Assembly: GCF_019393635.1 (NCBI RefSeq) | Contig: NC_057862.1 | Location: forward strand, 418,545,669-418,609,668 | Length of the DNA stretch: 64,000 bases | Source: Dromiciops gliroides | Lineage: Eukaryota; Chordata; Mammalia; Microbiotheria; Microbiotheriidae | Direction: 5' to 3' | Part shown: in pieces, positions 1 to 12,639 of the stretch | Layout of the letters: every line of letters starts with the position of its first letter | Numbering within the stretch: the first letter of the stretch is position 1 | Made by a program: the position numbers and the translations under genes | Notes under the pieces: generated by a model | Databases searched by the model: none | What the model saw: only the letters and a program-made list of their open reading frames with translations | Told to the model about the DNA's origin: nothing

Positions 1-130
1 CCCCCATTTTATCTCCATCTCTAGCTGAGGCAGACAGAGGTTAAATGATTGGCCCAAAGTCACACGGATGATAATTGAAGCTAGATTTGAAATGACTTCA
101 GGTCCTGTGCTCTATTCACTGTGTGACACA
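1..130 (-). mobile_element. MIR-type SINE
   Basis: CTGAGGCAGACAGAGGTTAA, CCCAAAGTCACACGG; cut by the window edge. Confidence 0.65.
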
Positions 131-1919
131 GATGCCTCTATGGATATCTCCTACTAATCCATCAACATTGGATGTAACGCAGGGAGTTTTACATCTTCTG
201 AATGATTCTTTGCCCATTCCACTATCTTGCTTAGGTTATCTACCTAGAAAATGAAGTTTAAACAAGTTCTTGTACTTCAAAGGCTATTAAATATCTAAAG
301 CTTCTCTGTGTTATATATTATCAGTATAATAAGATTTTGAAAATGAAGACATCCTAATTAAATCACATTCTACATGGCCTCGGTTTCTTTTTAAAGGTAT
401 ATTTACCTAATTTAAAAGAAGAAAAATTGAACAAGAGAAGATACTATGTTTTCCCCCAACACAATGTTTTAAGTAATAAGAAAGAGGATGTTCCTAATTG
501 TGACTGACACAGATTTAGCAAATCCTCATTTTCACTAGCGCCAGAGATGAGATGACCTTATTCAGTTGGGGTTAAGACAGGAACACCTCATAGCTGTTAA
601 TTCTAAACTTCTAATTCTAATATTTTCTCTCCCTTACTCCATAACAAATTTTGAATATTTAAGTCATAGCTCACCACAGAAATGCCCCACACCAAGACAA
701 GTTTCTACATCATTTTACATGTGCCAAGGGGCTGCTTCTCCCTGTCAGTCATCACAATTGCTAAAAGAGCTGCAGAAAAAGATCATCTTAGAAGACCTGT
801 CACCTTAGTCATAAGCCTGGCAGGGCAAACCTATCAAGTCATTATATTTATAGAAGGCCTCTGCCTTCTATTTATTTCTATTTAATGAAAGCCATTGCCA
901 AGAAAGGCTTCCCAAAGAGATCTACTCTGATTTAATACCTGTAAATAATGGTGTAGCTATACTAGCCTATCTGTAAGCAAAGCCATTAAAATTTTACAAA
1001 GAAAAGTCAAAACTCCCTGAAAGAAACACTTGAATTTCAGTTGTGGGCATTATATTACATTACATAGTACATGATGGCTAGAGCCTAAAAAGATATTTAT
1101 CTTCACTCCTGAGTAAAAACTCACTAGCTTACTCATGGCAATGCCACTTGTGATTTATCAGTTTCCCCACTCTAGAAGATAAATGTTATATCCGTGCTCA
1201 GCAAGCACGCAACATGGAAGCTTAAATTCACATTATCTTGATTCTCTAGGTTAAGGTTTCATCTTTAGTAGACTGTTTCACTTAGCCAGTCTTATAAATA
1301 AAGTTAACATATTCACTTGTTGCTTTTCTTGCCTCCTATGAGTTGGGATTAAGAAATAGATTCAAGCATAGAAGCAAGCAAAAAATAAGATAGGCAGAAA
1401 GGAGTAGTCATCAAGGAATGGTTTTATTTGTTCTGTAAATTCGTATTGGATATTATGTTTGGAACACTGAGAAGAATACCAATATGCATGGAATGTCTAT
1501 GATATGCAGGGCACTGGGAAGAATATGAATAGGGCAAGTCCCTGCCTTTCTGAAGGTCACAGTCTAATTGGAATTATGAGGCATGGACATAAATAACTAC
1601 AACAAAAATCTTTTTTTAAGTGCCTTAGGTGTAGTAGAGATGGTATACACCAGAGGAGTTCTGAATAAGGAAGAAAGTTCATTCCTTTCTCTTTTGCAAC
1701 ACAATGTCATTACAAGGACCTGGAGGTACATGATTTCCCCAGCAACCTAAAATAGTACATAATCCTGGCCATGAAATAAATAAACCTTTCTTTGCATACC
1801 TGAGTTAACTATTTGGCTCTGAAATTCAGTAAAACTGTCTATTCTACATCTTTCCTCACGGTGAATGAGCTTTCTCATGATCAGCACTCTAGCTAAATCC
1901 AAAGTCTTTTACTCAATCA
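131..1919. other. No feature recognised
   Basis: AT-rich sequence. Small frames at 566-885 have no splice context or recognisable product. 2283-2520 looks like a worn MIR-type piece. Confidence 0.5.
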
Positions 1920-2100
1920 TTATTTTCTTTGATCATTCTGCAGGATTTGCTACAGTAAACCACCCATGATATCCTGGAATTATTCCCCTACTTGACATTG
2001 TACCATTCCATTTCTCCACCATTCTTAATTTTTTTTCATTCCATGACTCTTTTCCCTCTTCTCAACCTCTAACTATATGGATGTCTATGCTGATAACTTA
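1920..2100 (+). mobile_element. L2 LINE fragment
   Basis: TTCTGCAGGATTTGCTACAG and GATGTCTATGCTGATAACTT resemble the L2 reverse-transcriptase region. Confidence 0.5.
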
Positions 2101-2122
2101 TGTACCATACAAAGAGTGCTGG

Positions 2123-2270
2123 GGGGCAGCTAGGTAGCGCAGTGGATAGAGCACTGGCCCTGGAGTCAGGAGTACCTGAGTTCAAATCTGGCCTCAGACA
2201 CTTAACACTTACTAGCTGTGTGACCCTGGGCAAGTCACTTAACCCTAATTGCCTCACCCAAAAAAAAAAA
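2123..2270 (+). mobile_element. WSINE-type SINE
   Basis: Flanked by AAAGAGTGCTGG at 2111-2122 and 2271-2282. Confidence 0.95.
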
Positions 2271-2929
2271 AAAGAGTGCTGGATGGAGAGCTAGGAGACT
2301 TATCTCCTTGTATTGGCTCTGTCACCAGATAACCATGTGATCAGTAATTTGGGATCAGTCACTCCAGTTCTCCAACACCTGTTTCTTCATCAGAAAAAAC
2401 AAAGATGTTAGGCTAGATATATAGTCTTTGAAGTCTCTTTTAATTCTCACATTCAACGGTCTACATCTTTAGTAGGCCAGATCTTCTCCCAAGTCCAAAT
2501 TCCAAATCTCTAAATGCCTATAGAACTATTTACAATCAGATATCTTAACCATTATTTTAATTTTTAAATTTTTTATATTTATTTATGCTTTTTCCTAATT
2601 TAAGACATATTGCTATGTAGTTTTCCCAGGAGTTTTTTTCAAATAGTGAGTCTTATCCCAGTATCTAGGGTCTTTGAATTTATAGAACACTATTAGGCTT
2701 ATACTTCAAAGAGATAAACAAAAAAGGAAATTTTCTATATGTACAAAAATGTTTGTTAGCTGCTTTTTTTGTTGTTTTTTTTCTGGATTCTTCTTTTTTT
2801 AAAAGTTCAATTTTACTTTCAGTTTTGAACTCTTTCCCTTTCCCTCCTCTTTCTACCTCCCCACCCTTGAGAAGGCAAGAAAGGGAGAACCCACTGACTG
2901 ATTTCTCTATTTTTAAACCTCCTATGATA

Positions 2930-4050
2930 ATTATTGCTTTTTAGTATAGTCTGATATCTGCTACTAAAAGGTCCCCTTCCTTCCCACTTTTTTTCTTTAT
3001 TTCCCTTGAGATTCTTAACTTTCTGTTCCAACAAATGAATTTTCTTACTATTTTTTCTAATTTAATAAACTAATACTTTGGTGATTTGATTGGTGTTACA
3101 CTGAATATGTAAAATAATTTAAATATTATTGTCATTTTTATTATGTTGATTTGGCCAACCTCATGAGTAATTGATATTTCTCCAAATATTTGGGTCTGTC
3201 TTTATTTCTGTAAATAGCATTTTGTAGTTGTATTCATGTAGTTACTGTTTGTATGTTGACAGTTACACTCCCAAATATTTTATACATTGTATAGTTATTT
3301 TAAATGGAACTTTCTATCTCTTTCTGCTGAATTTTCTTGGTAACATACAGAATACTGATGATTTATATGGATTTATTTTATTTCTATCTTTGACTTGTGC
3401 TAAAGTTATTAATTATTTCAATTAATGTGTTAGTTGACTATCTAGATTCTCTAAGTACACCATTGTATCATCTTCAAAAAGCAATAATTTTGTTTCTTCA
3501 TTGCCTGTGTCTATTCCAATGGTGATAATGAATATCTTTGCTTCACCCTTGATCTTTTTGGAAAAGACGCTACCTTATCCCATTATGTATAATGCTTGCT
3601 CTTGGTTTAGAGAAATATTATTTACTATGTTTTATAACAGAAGGAATTTAGTATTCTTCTTTTGCTATATTTGGAAACAATTTGTGCAATAATGGGATTA
3701 TTGCTCTTTGATAGAATTCACTTGTGAATGCTTCTGGTCCCAAGGTTTCTTCCTTTGGGAGTTCAATTATGGCTTGTTTAATTTATTTTACTGAGATAGA
3801 GTTCTTTGAATTCTCTAATTCTTGTTCTGCTAATGTGTTTATTTTATACTTTTGTGAATAATCATGTTTCATTTAAGTTATCAGTTTTAATAGCAAATAG
3901 GCAAAAAGGTTTCTAACAATATCCCTTATTCGTTATTTATTGTGAATTCCTTATCATTTTTGATATTGATAATTTGGTTTTCCTCTTCTTAATCCAAAAA
4001 TTAATAAATCATGTTGAATGATTTACTGATTTTTATTAACAACTTATAGA
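2930..4050 (-). mobile_element. L1 LINE ORF2 fragment
   Basis: The plus strand carries the typical antisense L1 ORF2 run: a TTTAGTATAGTCTGATATC block, CATTTTTATTATGTTGATTT, CACTCCCAAATATTTTATAC, then CACCATTGTATCATCTTC. The frame is broken throughout. Confidence 0.8.
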
Positions 4051-4105
4051 ATGATTTTTCACTTCTTCATTTGCTTCTACTGTATGTTTTTGGTATGTTA
4101 GGCTA

Positions 4106-5185
4106 TGTGAGTTTACAAAAACGAGACTAATCCAACATAACTCCTAAGCAGAGCAGCTTTATTTTTAAGGAAGACTATTACTGCTAACTTTAATATTCAA
4201 CCTGTTCTTAGCAGCCCATCATCCAGGTAGAAAAATGATGTTTCCGAAAGTATATTCACCTCCAAGTGTCCCTGGTGATACTAAATTAGCACTGTACCTG
4301 GAACATGTAGGTACGCAATACTATCACTTCTGGTTCCATCATGATGTCTACTCCTTAAGCTGCCATAGCAATATCATTGGCTAGAGATGTTCTATTTGAA
4401 AAGTATGAAGTCAATAGGTCGAAAAGCACTGAGGCTAATACAGTTAAGATTGGACTTTGCTTTTGTCCATCTGATAGGTGTGAGAAAATAATTATTAATA
4501 ATGGATTTCTTGGGGGGACACTGGGACCCAGTCTTAGTCAGCTCTCTCTCTTTACCCCCACCCAAAGGTTTAGCTCAAGAAAGCTCTCAGGGCAGCTAGG
4601 TGGCACAGTGGATAGAGCACCAGCCCTGGAGTCAGGAGTACCTGAGTTCAAATCCAGCCTCAGACACTTGACACTTACTAGCTGTGTGACCCTGGGCAAG
4701 TCACTTAACCCCCATTGCCTCACTTAAAAAAAAAAAAAGAAAGAAAGAAAGCTCTCTCTGGTCTCTTTTAGAGCTAGCCCTAAAGTTCATTAGAGATAAG
4801 GTTCTTTGTGACTAGCTCAGTGAAGAATGGAGATAGAAACCATACCTATTAGAAAGCAACTTTGCCCTCAGGGGTTTCTGTCTTTCACTAGACCCTGAAG
4901 TCAGCATGGTACAGCTCATTTTAATATGGACAACTCTCAGGTCATGTCCACCAATGCAATTGAATGATTCTAGCCAATTAGCTTTGAGTAGTGTGTAAGA
5001 GCCAGCTCTATCGGAAGAGGAAAAAGACTGAGATCATGCGGTGAACCCCATTCTGGGTCGCAGGCTAGGTGAGGAAGGTTGTCTGGTTCGTGAAAACTCT
5101 CCTCTTTAGGTAATGTAGAGTTTCTGAACTCTGCTTGGGGCCATGTGCTCTCTCTTAAAGACAATGTGGTCAATGCTCTCCTAAC
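4106..5185 (-). other. Unassigned segment with LTR-like signals
   Basis: Minus strand shows TGTTAGGAGAGC near 5185, AATAAAGCTGC near 4160 and CTCACA at 4106, which would suit an old LTR with a SINE inside. No target duplication was found, so this is only a possibility. Confidence 0.2.
4589..4744 (+). mobile_element. WSINE-type SINE
   Basis: Flanked by AAGAAAGCTCTC on both sides; the tail is AAAG-rich. Confidence 0.95.
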
Positions 5186-5480
5186 ATTTAATATGATTTA
5201 ATAAATGCTTACTACCTAAATGTGTGCAATAGCAATTAATTTATAAGTAGCAATATTTTAGAAAACCCCAGCCTAGTTCCCCAACAATTTAGACAGAAAC
5301 AGGCTAGCCCCACCCCCAAATTTTAAATGACATATAGGTAAGAACTAATATTTTTGACACCAGATCCATAATAAAAGCATATAGTTTGTAGTCAGGTACC
5401 ATGAAGTCAATATTTGAAATTTGTCTTATGCCATGTTGTTTCATAAACAAATAAAAATCAATTTTAAAAAGATACCTCTA

Positions 5481-5615
5481 GGGGCAGCTAGGTGGTGCAG
5501 TGGATAAAGCACTGGCCTTGGATTCAGGAGGACCTGAGTTCAAATCCAGACTCAGACACTTGACATTAGCTGTGTGACCCTGGGCAAGTCACTTAACCCT
5601 CACAGACCTGGAAAA
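5481..5615 (+). mobile_element. WSINE-type SINE
   Basis: Flanked by AAAAAGATACCTCTA on both sides. Confidence 0.95.
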
Positions 5616-5639
5616 AAAAAGATACCTCTAATCTGATAG

Positions 5640-5780
5640 GATTTAAAACTAGAAGAGACCTAGTTCCTCTCATTTTACAGATAAGAAAACTGTGGTCCAG
5701 AAAGGAGAACCCAAAGTCACAGAGGTAGTAAGTAATATAACTAGGATTCAGACTTGGGACTTTTGACCCAGATCTAGAGC
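5640..5780 (-). mobile_element. MIR-type SINE
   Basis: CTCATTTTACAGATAAGAAA, CCAAAGTCACAGAGGTAGTA. A 17-base unit (TTCTACAATACATCATT) repeats three times just after it, at 5785-5836. Confidence 0.6.
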
Positions 5781-6869
5781 TTTTTTCTACAATACATCAT
5801 TTTTCTACAATACATCATTTTCTACAATACATCATTTCACAGAATCAGAGTTGGAAAAGAATGGTAAGTAGAAGAAATCTTAAAGCATTGGTTCAAATAT
5901 AAGTAACATAACCTAATCAGCTATTTACTACTTTTCCCAAAATCCAATTTGCTATTTTGGAAACCAGAATTCATTAGCAACCAACACTCCAGTCATAATA
6001 ATAAATTTCATAAGCTTACACGTGGCATTTAGTAACAGCTAATCAATGGTTCTATGAAGGATTTAAATATTTATATCACAGAATGTTGGCTCCTAGAAAA
6101 CAAAGACAATGTCCTTCATAGGTAATGATGGAGAAAGGAAGGAAGAAAAGTGAAAAGACTAGAAGTAAAAATGAAGAAAAGGAAGAACACAGTAAAGTTT
6201 GCAACATTCAATTTCACACAGGGAAAGCTATTTATGAAAAGTCCCATGTATTATGCTTAGTCATAGAGTTCTAAGCATTCCAATGCTGCTTAATGAAGAT
6301 GCATATTATATCTGATTATTAAGCAAAAGTTTTATGTATAGAATAGGATGACAAATGGACATTTTGACTGTGTACCTAAAACTGCCTCTGGTACTATAAG
6401 AAGCCTCAAGCTAAACAAGACTAGTTGAAAGTTTATATTCATAATAAATATTCATTTGATTTTTTTCCTCCCAGAAAACAATATTTCAGCTATTTGGAAA
6501 ATGAGTTATTTTAAAGGAAATAGACATTTAAACTTCATGTATTTCACTATTAATTATATTTTATTTCATATTGAGCAACTCGTGTAATTTATGTTTCTGA
6601 GCATACCATGAGATTTAGGTGAATCTTATTATACATACTAGATATGTTCCTGAATAGTTCTGTATAAAATGAATTTATGTAAATCTAATCATATTTCAAA
6701 TTCACTAAGGGATTGGGGAATGTCACTTAAATAAAGCCTATACTGAATCCTGTTGTGTAAAGAAAACAACATTTCCTAAAATGTAGAGTACCATTCACTG
6801 AACCAATTTAAGCTAAGATTTCGATGCCTAAAAATTAATTTCCAAAATATGTCCCCTATAGGAAGAAAA

Positions 6870-7330
6870 CAGGCATGTATTAAGCATCTACTATGTGCCA
6901 GAAACCTGCTAAGTATTTTTTGGTTTGGTTTGGTTTGGTTTTGGGGGGTTATTTTGGCAGGGCAATGAGGGTTAAGTGACTTGCCCAAGGTCACAAAGCT
7001 AAGTGTCAAGTGTCAGAGGCCAGATCTGAACTCAGGACCTCCTGAATACAGGGCCGGAACTTTATCCACTGGGCCACCTAGCTGCCCCCTTCCTGCTAAG
7101 CATTTTACAAATAGTATCTCATTTGATCCTCATAACAACTCTGGGAGGTAGGTGCTATTATTCTCCTCATTTTATAGTTGAGGAAATTGAGGCAGACAGA
7201 GGTTAAGTGACTTGCCTAGCTAGGACAAAACAGTTACTAAGGATCTAAGTCCAGATTTGAACAGGCATTTCACAAAGAATGACACTCAAAAAGGTTTTCC
7301 TGACTCCAGGCCTTGTGTTTTATGTCATCA
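6870..7330 (-). mobile_element. MIR-type SINE split by a WSINE
   Basis: AAGCATCTACTATGTGCCAG before the nested SINE; ATTTGATCCTCATAACAACT and GGTTAAGTGACTTGCC after it. Confidence 0.72.
6920..7089 (-). mobile_element. WSINE-type SINE nested in a MIR-type element
   Basis: The tail appears as TTTGG repeats. The flanks CCTGCTAAGTATTTT and CCTGCTAAGCATTTT are the duplicated MIR sequence. Confidence 0.92.
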
Positions 7331-7849
7331 ATAAATGAAATTACATGTAAAGGCCAGATAAAATGAATACTAAATATACATACATACATAGCCTAACTTG
7401 CAATTTTAAATTACCAACCAAAATTAAACTAAGACCTTAATCTTTATTAAAGGACAAATTTAAAACATGCAGACATGGTTGGGGGTAGGTTCTTACTTTA
7501 TTAAGAATGCACAGAATATAAAAGATGGATGGCTATGAGTAAGCCAAACTTACTTTTGGAGACTAGCTACACTCTTTTTAATTGCTACAAATTTTATTAC
7601 TACTCTCCAATAACAAAGTTAATAATACTCCATTTCCCTCTCTGCAGCTTTTACACCAAAGTAAAATGAGCCCATATGGAATAAAATTTTTAAATATATA
7701 TCTATATGTGTGTGTGTATTTATATATAGATATAGATATAATTGTGTTTACCTTTTACTAAAATTACTACCATTTACTAACATTCAATAGCACCAAATTG
7801 AAAAGCCTTGAAAAGATCATTGACTAAAGAACAGCAGCAGCAGAAGCAA

Positions 7850-8345
7850 TAAGACGTATCAGGATCAAATTTTAAATTCTGTTTGGCTTTTAAAGCCCTT
7901 GATAAGCTGGCCCCTTCCTACATTTCCAGTCTTCTGACGTATTATTCCCTCTACTTGGTCTATCATCCAGTGACACTGGTCTCCTTGCTACCTCTCAAAC
8001 AAGACACTTCATCCACAACTCTGTTCACATGGAATTCACTCCTGCGCTTCCATCTCCTGGCTTCTGAATTCCTTCAAGTCTCATTTAAAACCTGCTTCTA
8101 CAAGAAGTCTTTCCTTATCCCCTTATTGCTAGTGCTTTCCCGTTCTGAGTTTGTACATAGTTGTTTTCAGGCTCCGCCATGAGACCATGAGCTCCTTGAA
8201 ATTAGATACTGTTAAAAGAGACAGAGACAGACAGAGACAGAGAAAGTAGATACTTTTTTTGCCTTTTTTGTATCCCCAAAACAGTTAGCACAGTGCCTGG
8301 CACATAGCAGACAACAAATAAAACCTTGTTGGCTGACTGATAGAA
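7850..8345 (+). mobile_element. L2 LINE 3' end
   Basis: TTTGGCTTTTAAAGCCCTTG, GAATTCCTTCAAGTCTCATT, ACCATGAGCTCCTTGAA, GCACAGTGCCTGGCACATAG. The open frame at 7883-8182 is a relic of L2 ORF2. Confidence 0.8.
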
Positions 8346-8533
8346 TAGCATATTAATAGATAGATCAAAAATACGGGCATCTGTTGCTCTGGATCAAGAG
8401 CAGCAAACAACAGTGAAGTCTGAAAACAACTCCTAGCATCTGAAAGAGACAATTACTCCTTTTCTTACACAGACTCAGACATAGAACCTCAAACAGTGGC
8501 ATGCTAGAAAGAGAACATGCACCTTGCAAAGGA

Positions 8534-8564
<31 letters not shown>
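8534..8564 (+). repeat. CA microsatellite
   Basis: About 15 AC units followed by AAAAC units. Confidence 0.95.
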
Positions 8565-8567
<3 letters not shown>

Positions 8568-9390
8568 CAAAAAACAAAAAAAACCCTGATTTGCTTTTTA
8601 CATTTAATAAAAACATATTTAATGAAATAAGTACACTTTTTAAAAATAGTAGATTTCCCTCCCACTATGTTTCCTATTCCTAGTCAATCTAGTGTGAGGG
8701 TAAGGAACTAACAAGTGTAGGCCTGTGTGTCAGTGACACATGGACAGATTTGGCATTTGGTTTCTTAAACAGCCACCTCAATTTTTTTGCGGAATTTCAT
8801 TTTTTAAATAAAATAGTACTACTTGCCCATGTATGCAAACTAAATACAAACGAAAACTTTTCACTGTTCCCTGAACATTATTAAGTAACAAAAAATTATA
8901 TTTGGCCTTTGAAGGAATTATAAAAATATGAAAGTGGTTATAACTGTTCTACATTTTCATCTGACAAAAATGTTCTGCCACATTATATTAAAAGCTTTAG
9001 AATTTTCAGATTAAAAAATTTACAGGGTGTAAAACTCAAGCAAGAATATGGTATTCTTATGTCAAATTGAAAACCAAGTTAATTTGATTTAATGTCATTA
9101 TTCCCAAACTATTTAATCAAGTTTAAGTTTTCCTTATTTTTTCTGCCAATTTTCAAAAGCCTCTTCTATTATACTCATTAAAGAGCCTATGCTATCCAAA
9201 ATGACTGTGACACTTCCAAAACCCAGGATAACTAGACAGGACATTTACATGTGAACACATGTTACAACAGAAGAAACAAGACACAGCATTCTGAATGACA
9301 GCTGCCTTTCCCAAGTTACAATGAAAAAACTTAGAAAAAAATGAATTTCGGGCATGTCCTGATCTTTCTTCTCTGTATTCTAGTACCTAC

Positions 9391-9624
9391 CAGTTGAGAA
9401 CTCTGGTGTGACTGTGCCACCTTCACCCAAAGTGGCTGGGCCTCACTTGATCTGACGGCTAGGCACATGTTGGGTTGCCTTGGTCCCACAGTCTGGCTCA
9501 TGACAACAGAGGGAACATTCCCAGAGGCAGAATGAGGTATAACTGTCAGTAGCTGAGTGGCCGCTGTCCTTGTAGAACAGAATTCTGGCTGTTCAAGAGA
9601 GACTCTCAATGCTGGTAGACTCTT
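9391..9624 (-). CDS. TAF4-like exon just after TAFH
   Basis: 234 bases, 78 open codons, phase 0 both ends, between acceptor TTTTCCCTTTAG and donor CTG|GTAGGTAC on the minus strand. It starts KSLPALRVSLEQPEF. TAF4 has RSLPALRQLTPDSAAF and TAF4B KSVVALRQLLPNSQSF directly after the last TAFH helix, so the exon start matches a family landmark. The rest (TAATQLLTVIPHSASGNVPS and on) is Ser/Gln/Val-rich, as expected for the fast-evolving middle of TAF4. No later exon was recognised in 1-9390. Confidence 0.6.
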
Positions 9625-10139
9625 CTAAAGGGAAAATAAGGAAATACATATATTAAAACATCAGGGAGAAAAAAGATTTCAGCTTTTAAAATTTAAAAAA
9701 AAACTTCAAAAACCCAAATCATTGAAACCAGTTGTACATCATTTCTGGAAATTCAAGCAAATGTTTAATACCTTCCATGTGCTTCCAGGACCAAAAAGGC
9801 CTCTGCTTATAATTTGCAATTATTTCATTTTAATTTGTTAACCATCATGCAACAGTGCCCTATTGTGAAATAAAAATAAATAAATGAAACCGGGGCTCAC
9901 TTTAAAGGGGCTTCATATAATTCAGAGATTTCGTGGCTGTATTAATTTCATAATTAGGACTGAGGTTTTTGAAATGTATGCCTCAAACAACACACTGTCA
10001 AAGCGATTAAGTTCATCACAGCAAACCAGATGAACAAAGCAAAAAACTGGCACTGAGGGAGATTAGGGGCAGGGAATGGGGGGTGGGAAAGGAATAGTAT
10101 AACTAAAGCAAGGGCAACTACTTGCTTCCTGATGGTGTT

Positions 10140-10870
10140 TGTTTGGTGGAAGGGAAAGAGCACTCGATTTGGAATGAAAAGACCCAGGTTCTAATCTTGA
10201 CTGAAGACTGATCACTCTATCTCTTAAGCTCTTGTAATAACCAAGTATCTTGCCTTTATTAGCAAAATGGAAGAAGCAATACTTTTGCCATCAACCTCAC
10301 AGGGGTCTTATGAGGAAAAGTGCTTTGGAAATCTTCGTGCTTTGTTATAAAGCACAAGATTTAGAAACTATTTTATAATTATTTTGTGAATATTTTCATA
10401 TCTTAAAAAACATTTTTAAAAATATTTTGCAAATCTCGTGCTTTGTAAATGATGCACAGCATCACTATTACTACTGTCTCAGATTATTCAGTAACATGCT
10501 GTTAGAGTAAGAGGTCTGGATTTGGAGTCAAAGGACTCCAGTTCAAGTGCCTGAACTGTTTGGGTGACCCTGGCCTCATTTAACCTCTCTGGGTTTCAAT
10601 TTCCTCATCTCAAAGAAAAGAAGGGTAAGGGGATAAGAAATAATAATAATTATAGCATTTATAGAGTACCTATTATGTGTCAGTCACTATGCTAAGTTTT
10701 TTCTTTTTCTTTTTTAAATATTATTTTATCTGATTCTCATACCAACCCTGCTAGGTAAGTGCTATTATTGTGCCTATTTTAAAGCTGAAGAAATTGAGGC
10801 AAACAGAGGTTAAGTGACTTGCCAAGGATCATGCAGATCGCAATCCAGCTCCTCTGAGGAAGTTAGACTA
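10140..10870. mobile_element. Run of three MIR-type SINEs
   Basis: 10145-10360 plus (GGAATGAAAAGACCCAGGTT); 10500-10625 plus (GGTCTGGATTTGGAGTCAAA); 10640-10850 minus (GAGTACCTATTATGTGTCAG, GAAATTGAGGCAAACAGAGG). Confidence 0.62.
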
Positions 10871-10873
10871 GTT

Positions 10874-11083
10874 CAGAGGTGTCAAATATGCCACCTGAGG
10901 GCCATCCCTTAGTCTGAAGGAACCAGATTAAAATGCAGTTGGGAAATATTTGACAAAAGAAATGGAAATAAAATAGAACCTATATAATGTTAATATGTAG
11001 TTTTCTAAGTCAATATCTGTCACAGAGACTCTTATAGAAGGTTTAGTGAGTGGCCTGATTTCTATCAAAGTTTGACACCATTG
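10874..11083 (+). mobile_element. hAT miniature element inside an older SINE
   Basis: Inverted ends CAGAGGTGTCAAA and TTTGACACCATTG; flanks GACTAGTT and GACTAGAT form an 8-base duplication with one change. The body (GATTAAAATGCAGTTGGGAA) is shared with 59753-59948. Confidence 0.82.
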
Positions 11084-11215
11084 GACTAGATGATCTTTAA
11101 GGTCCCTTCCAGCTCTAACCTTGGGCAAGTCACTTAACCTCTGCTTCAGTTTCTTCATCTGTAATATGGGGATAATAATAGTACCTATTGCCCAGCATTT
11201 TTGTGAGGATCAAAT
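11084..11215 (+). mobile_element. MIR-type SINE pieces
   Basis: GACTAGATGATCTTTAAGGT then ACCTTGGGCAAGTCACTTAA and ATGGGGATAATAATAGTACC. Confidence 0.6.
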
Positions 11216-11230
11216 AAAATTATAATTTTG

Positions 11231-11388
11231 TTTGGGGTTTTTTTTTTGGGGGGGGGGCAATGAGGGTTAAGTGACTTGCCCAGGGTCACACAGCTAGTAA
11301 GTATCAAGTGTCTGAGGCCAGATTTGAACTCAGGTCCTCCTGAATCCAGGGCTGATGCTCTATCCACTGCGCCACCTAGTTGCCCCCC
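11231..11388 (-). mobile_element. WSINE-type SINE
   Basis: Flanks AAATAAAATTATAATTTT and AAATGAAATTATCATTTT. Confidence 0.92.
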
Positions 11389-11429
11389 AAATGAAATTAT
11401 CATTTTAATGCTCTTATCAAAGTACCTGG

Positions 11430-11865
11430 CATATAGTAAGTACAAAATAAAAGTTAATATTCTTCTCACCAATGCAATGGTACAGAAGAGTTCCAGAGAA
11501 CTCATGATAGAAGAGGATCTCCAAATCTAGGGAAAAAAAAAAAAAAAGAAGAACTGTGCAGTATAGATGCTGAATGAGCCATACTATTTCTTTTGTTTTT
11601 GGTGCTGTTTTGAGGTTTTTTGTCATTGCTCTGATGCTTCTCTTATAACATGACTAATGCAGAAATATGTTTAATGTTATTATGTGTGAATATATAACCT
11701 ATATCAGATTACCTGCTGTCTAGGGGAGGGGGGAGAGAGGGGAGGGAGGGAGAAAAATCTGAAATTGGAAAGCTTGTATAAACAAAAGTTGAGAACTATC
11801 TTTACATGTAATGGGAAAAAAATAAAATACTTTATTAAATAAATAAATAAAATGAAAAAAAGTTA
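11430..11865 (+). mobile_element. L1 LINE 3' UTR
   Basis: ACATGACTAATGCAGAAATA, a G-rich run GGGGAGGGGGGAGAGAGG, CTATCTTTACATGTAATGGG and an AAAT tail, the same 3' end as at 18600. Confidence 0.8.
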
Positions 11866-12160
11866 GCTATTGTTATTATTATCTTAATACTCATATAGTC
11901 TTTCCCTTCTTGGACATTTCCCTACATATTTGAGAAAATAAAGGGAAAAGGCTTTCCTCAAATAATTTCCAATAATCTTTAATTTTTTGTATTAGAAAAA
12001 GATAGCCTCACTACAAGAATAGGCTTTTCTAAGGAGAACATGCTTTGCTTTTTGATAGAAGAGACAGAAAGGTATATTAAAGAAACAGCCACCTGCTAGA
12101 CTAGGGAAAATTATTTAACTTCCCTTTACATCTCCCTATCTCTAAGGGAGATGTCTCCCC

Positions 12161-12430
12161 AAAGAAGCAGCTAGATGGTTCAGCAGATAGTGTACTGGAC
12201 CTGGAGACAGTAAGAGCTTATTTCAAATCCAGCCTCAGACACTTACTAGCTGTGTGACCCTGGGCAAGTCATTTAACCTCTGCCTGCTTCAGTTTTTTCA
12301 AATCTAAAATGGGGATCATAATAACATCAACTTCCCGGGGTTGTGAAGATCAAATGAGATAAATATTTATCAAATGAGATATTACTTAGCACAGTATGAG
12401 GCTGACACATATAAGTTCCTTAATTAATAC
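12161..12430 (+). mobile_element. Full-length older CORE-SINE/MIR-type element
   Basis: A WSINE-like head (AGCAGCTAGATGGTTCAGCA) runs through the CORE into a MIR/L2-type tail (AAAATGGGGATCATAATAAC, TTAGCACAGTATGAGGC). Confidence 0.75.
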
Positions 12431-12541
12431 TTGTTCCCTTCTCACTCCCACATCCCCAGCCAGGTAACCCTTACTCTCTATTTCTATCTTCCACAGTTCT
12501 TTGACCCACCTCACCCCATCTCCCCACCATGAATCCCTGAC

Positions 12542-12622
12542 CTTGAGCTAGCAGTTCAGCAAGCAGTTGCCAGGTCTCCCTTTCCTCTATCATCAAAGTT
12601 GCTTCCGGTCCTATCCTGAAAC
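12542..12622 (-). CDS. Possible TAFH continuation exon
   Basis: 81 bases between acceptor TTGTTTTCAG and donor CAAG|GTCAGG on the minus strand. Taking the spare base of exon 17248-17359 first, it reads C-FRIGPEATLMIEERETWQ-LLAELLAQ. The last part loosely resembles the second TAFH helix (VKKLVEQLLDAK in TAF4B). The phase fit and splice signals are good, but residue similarity is weak and this could be chance. Confidence 0.3.
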
Positions 12623-12639
12623 CTGAAAACAAAGGATAC

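Noticed and set aside
11185-11505. Many small frames sharing LTLTSCVTLGKSLNPHC or SDLPRVTQLVSVKCLRPDLN
   Set aside because: These peptides are the two strands of the WSINE consensus and recur at every copy; not genes.
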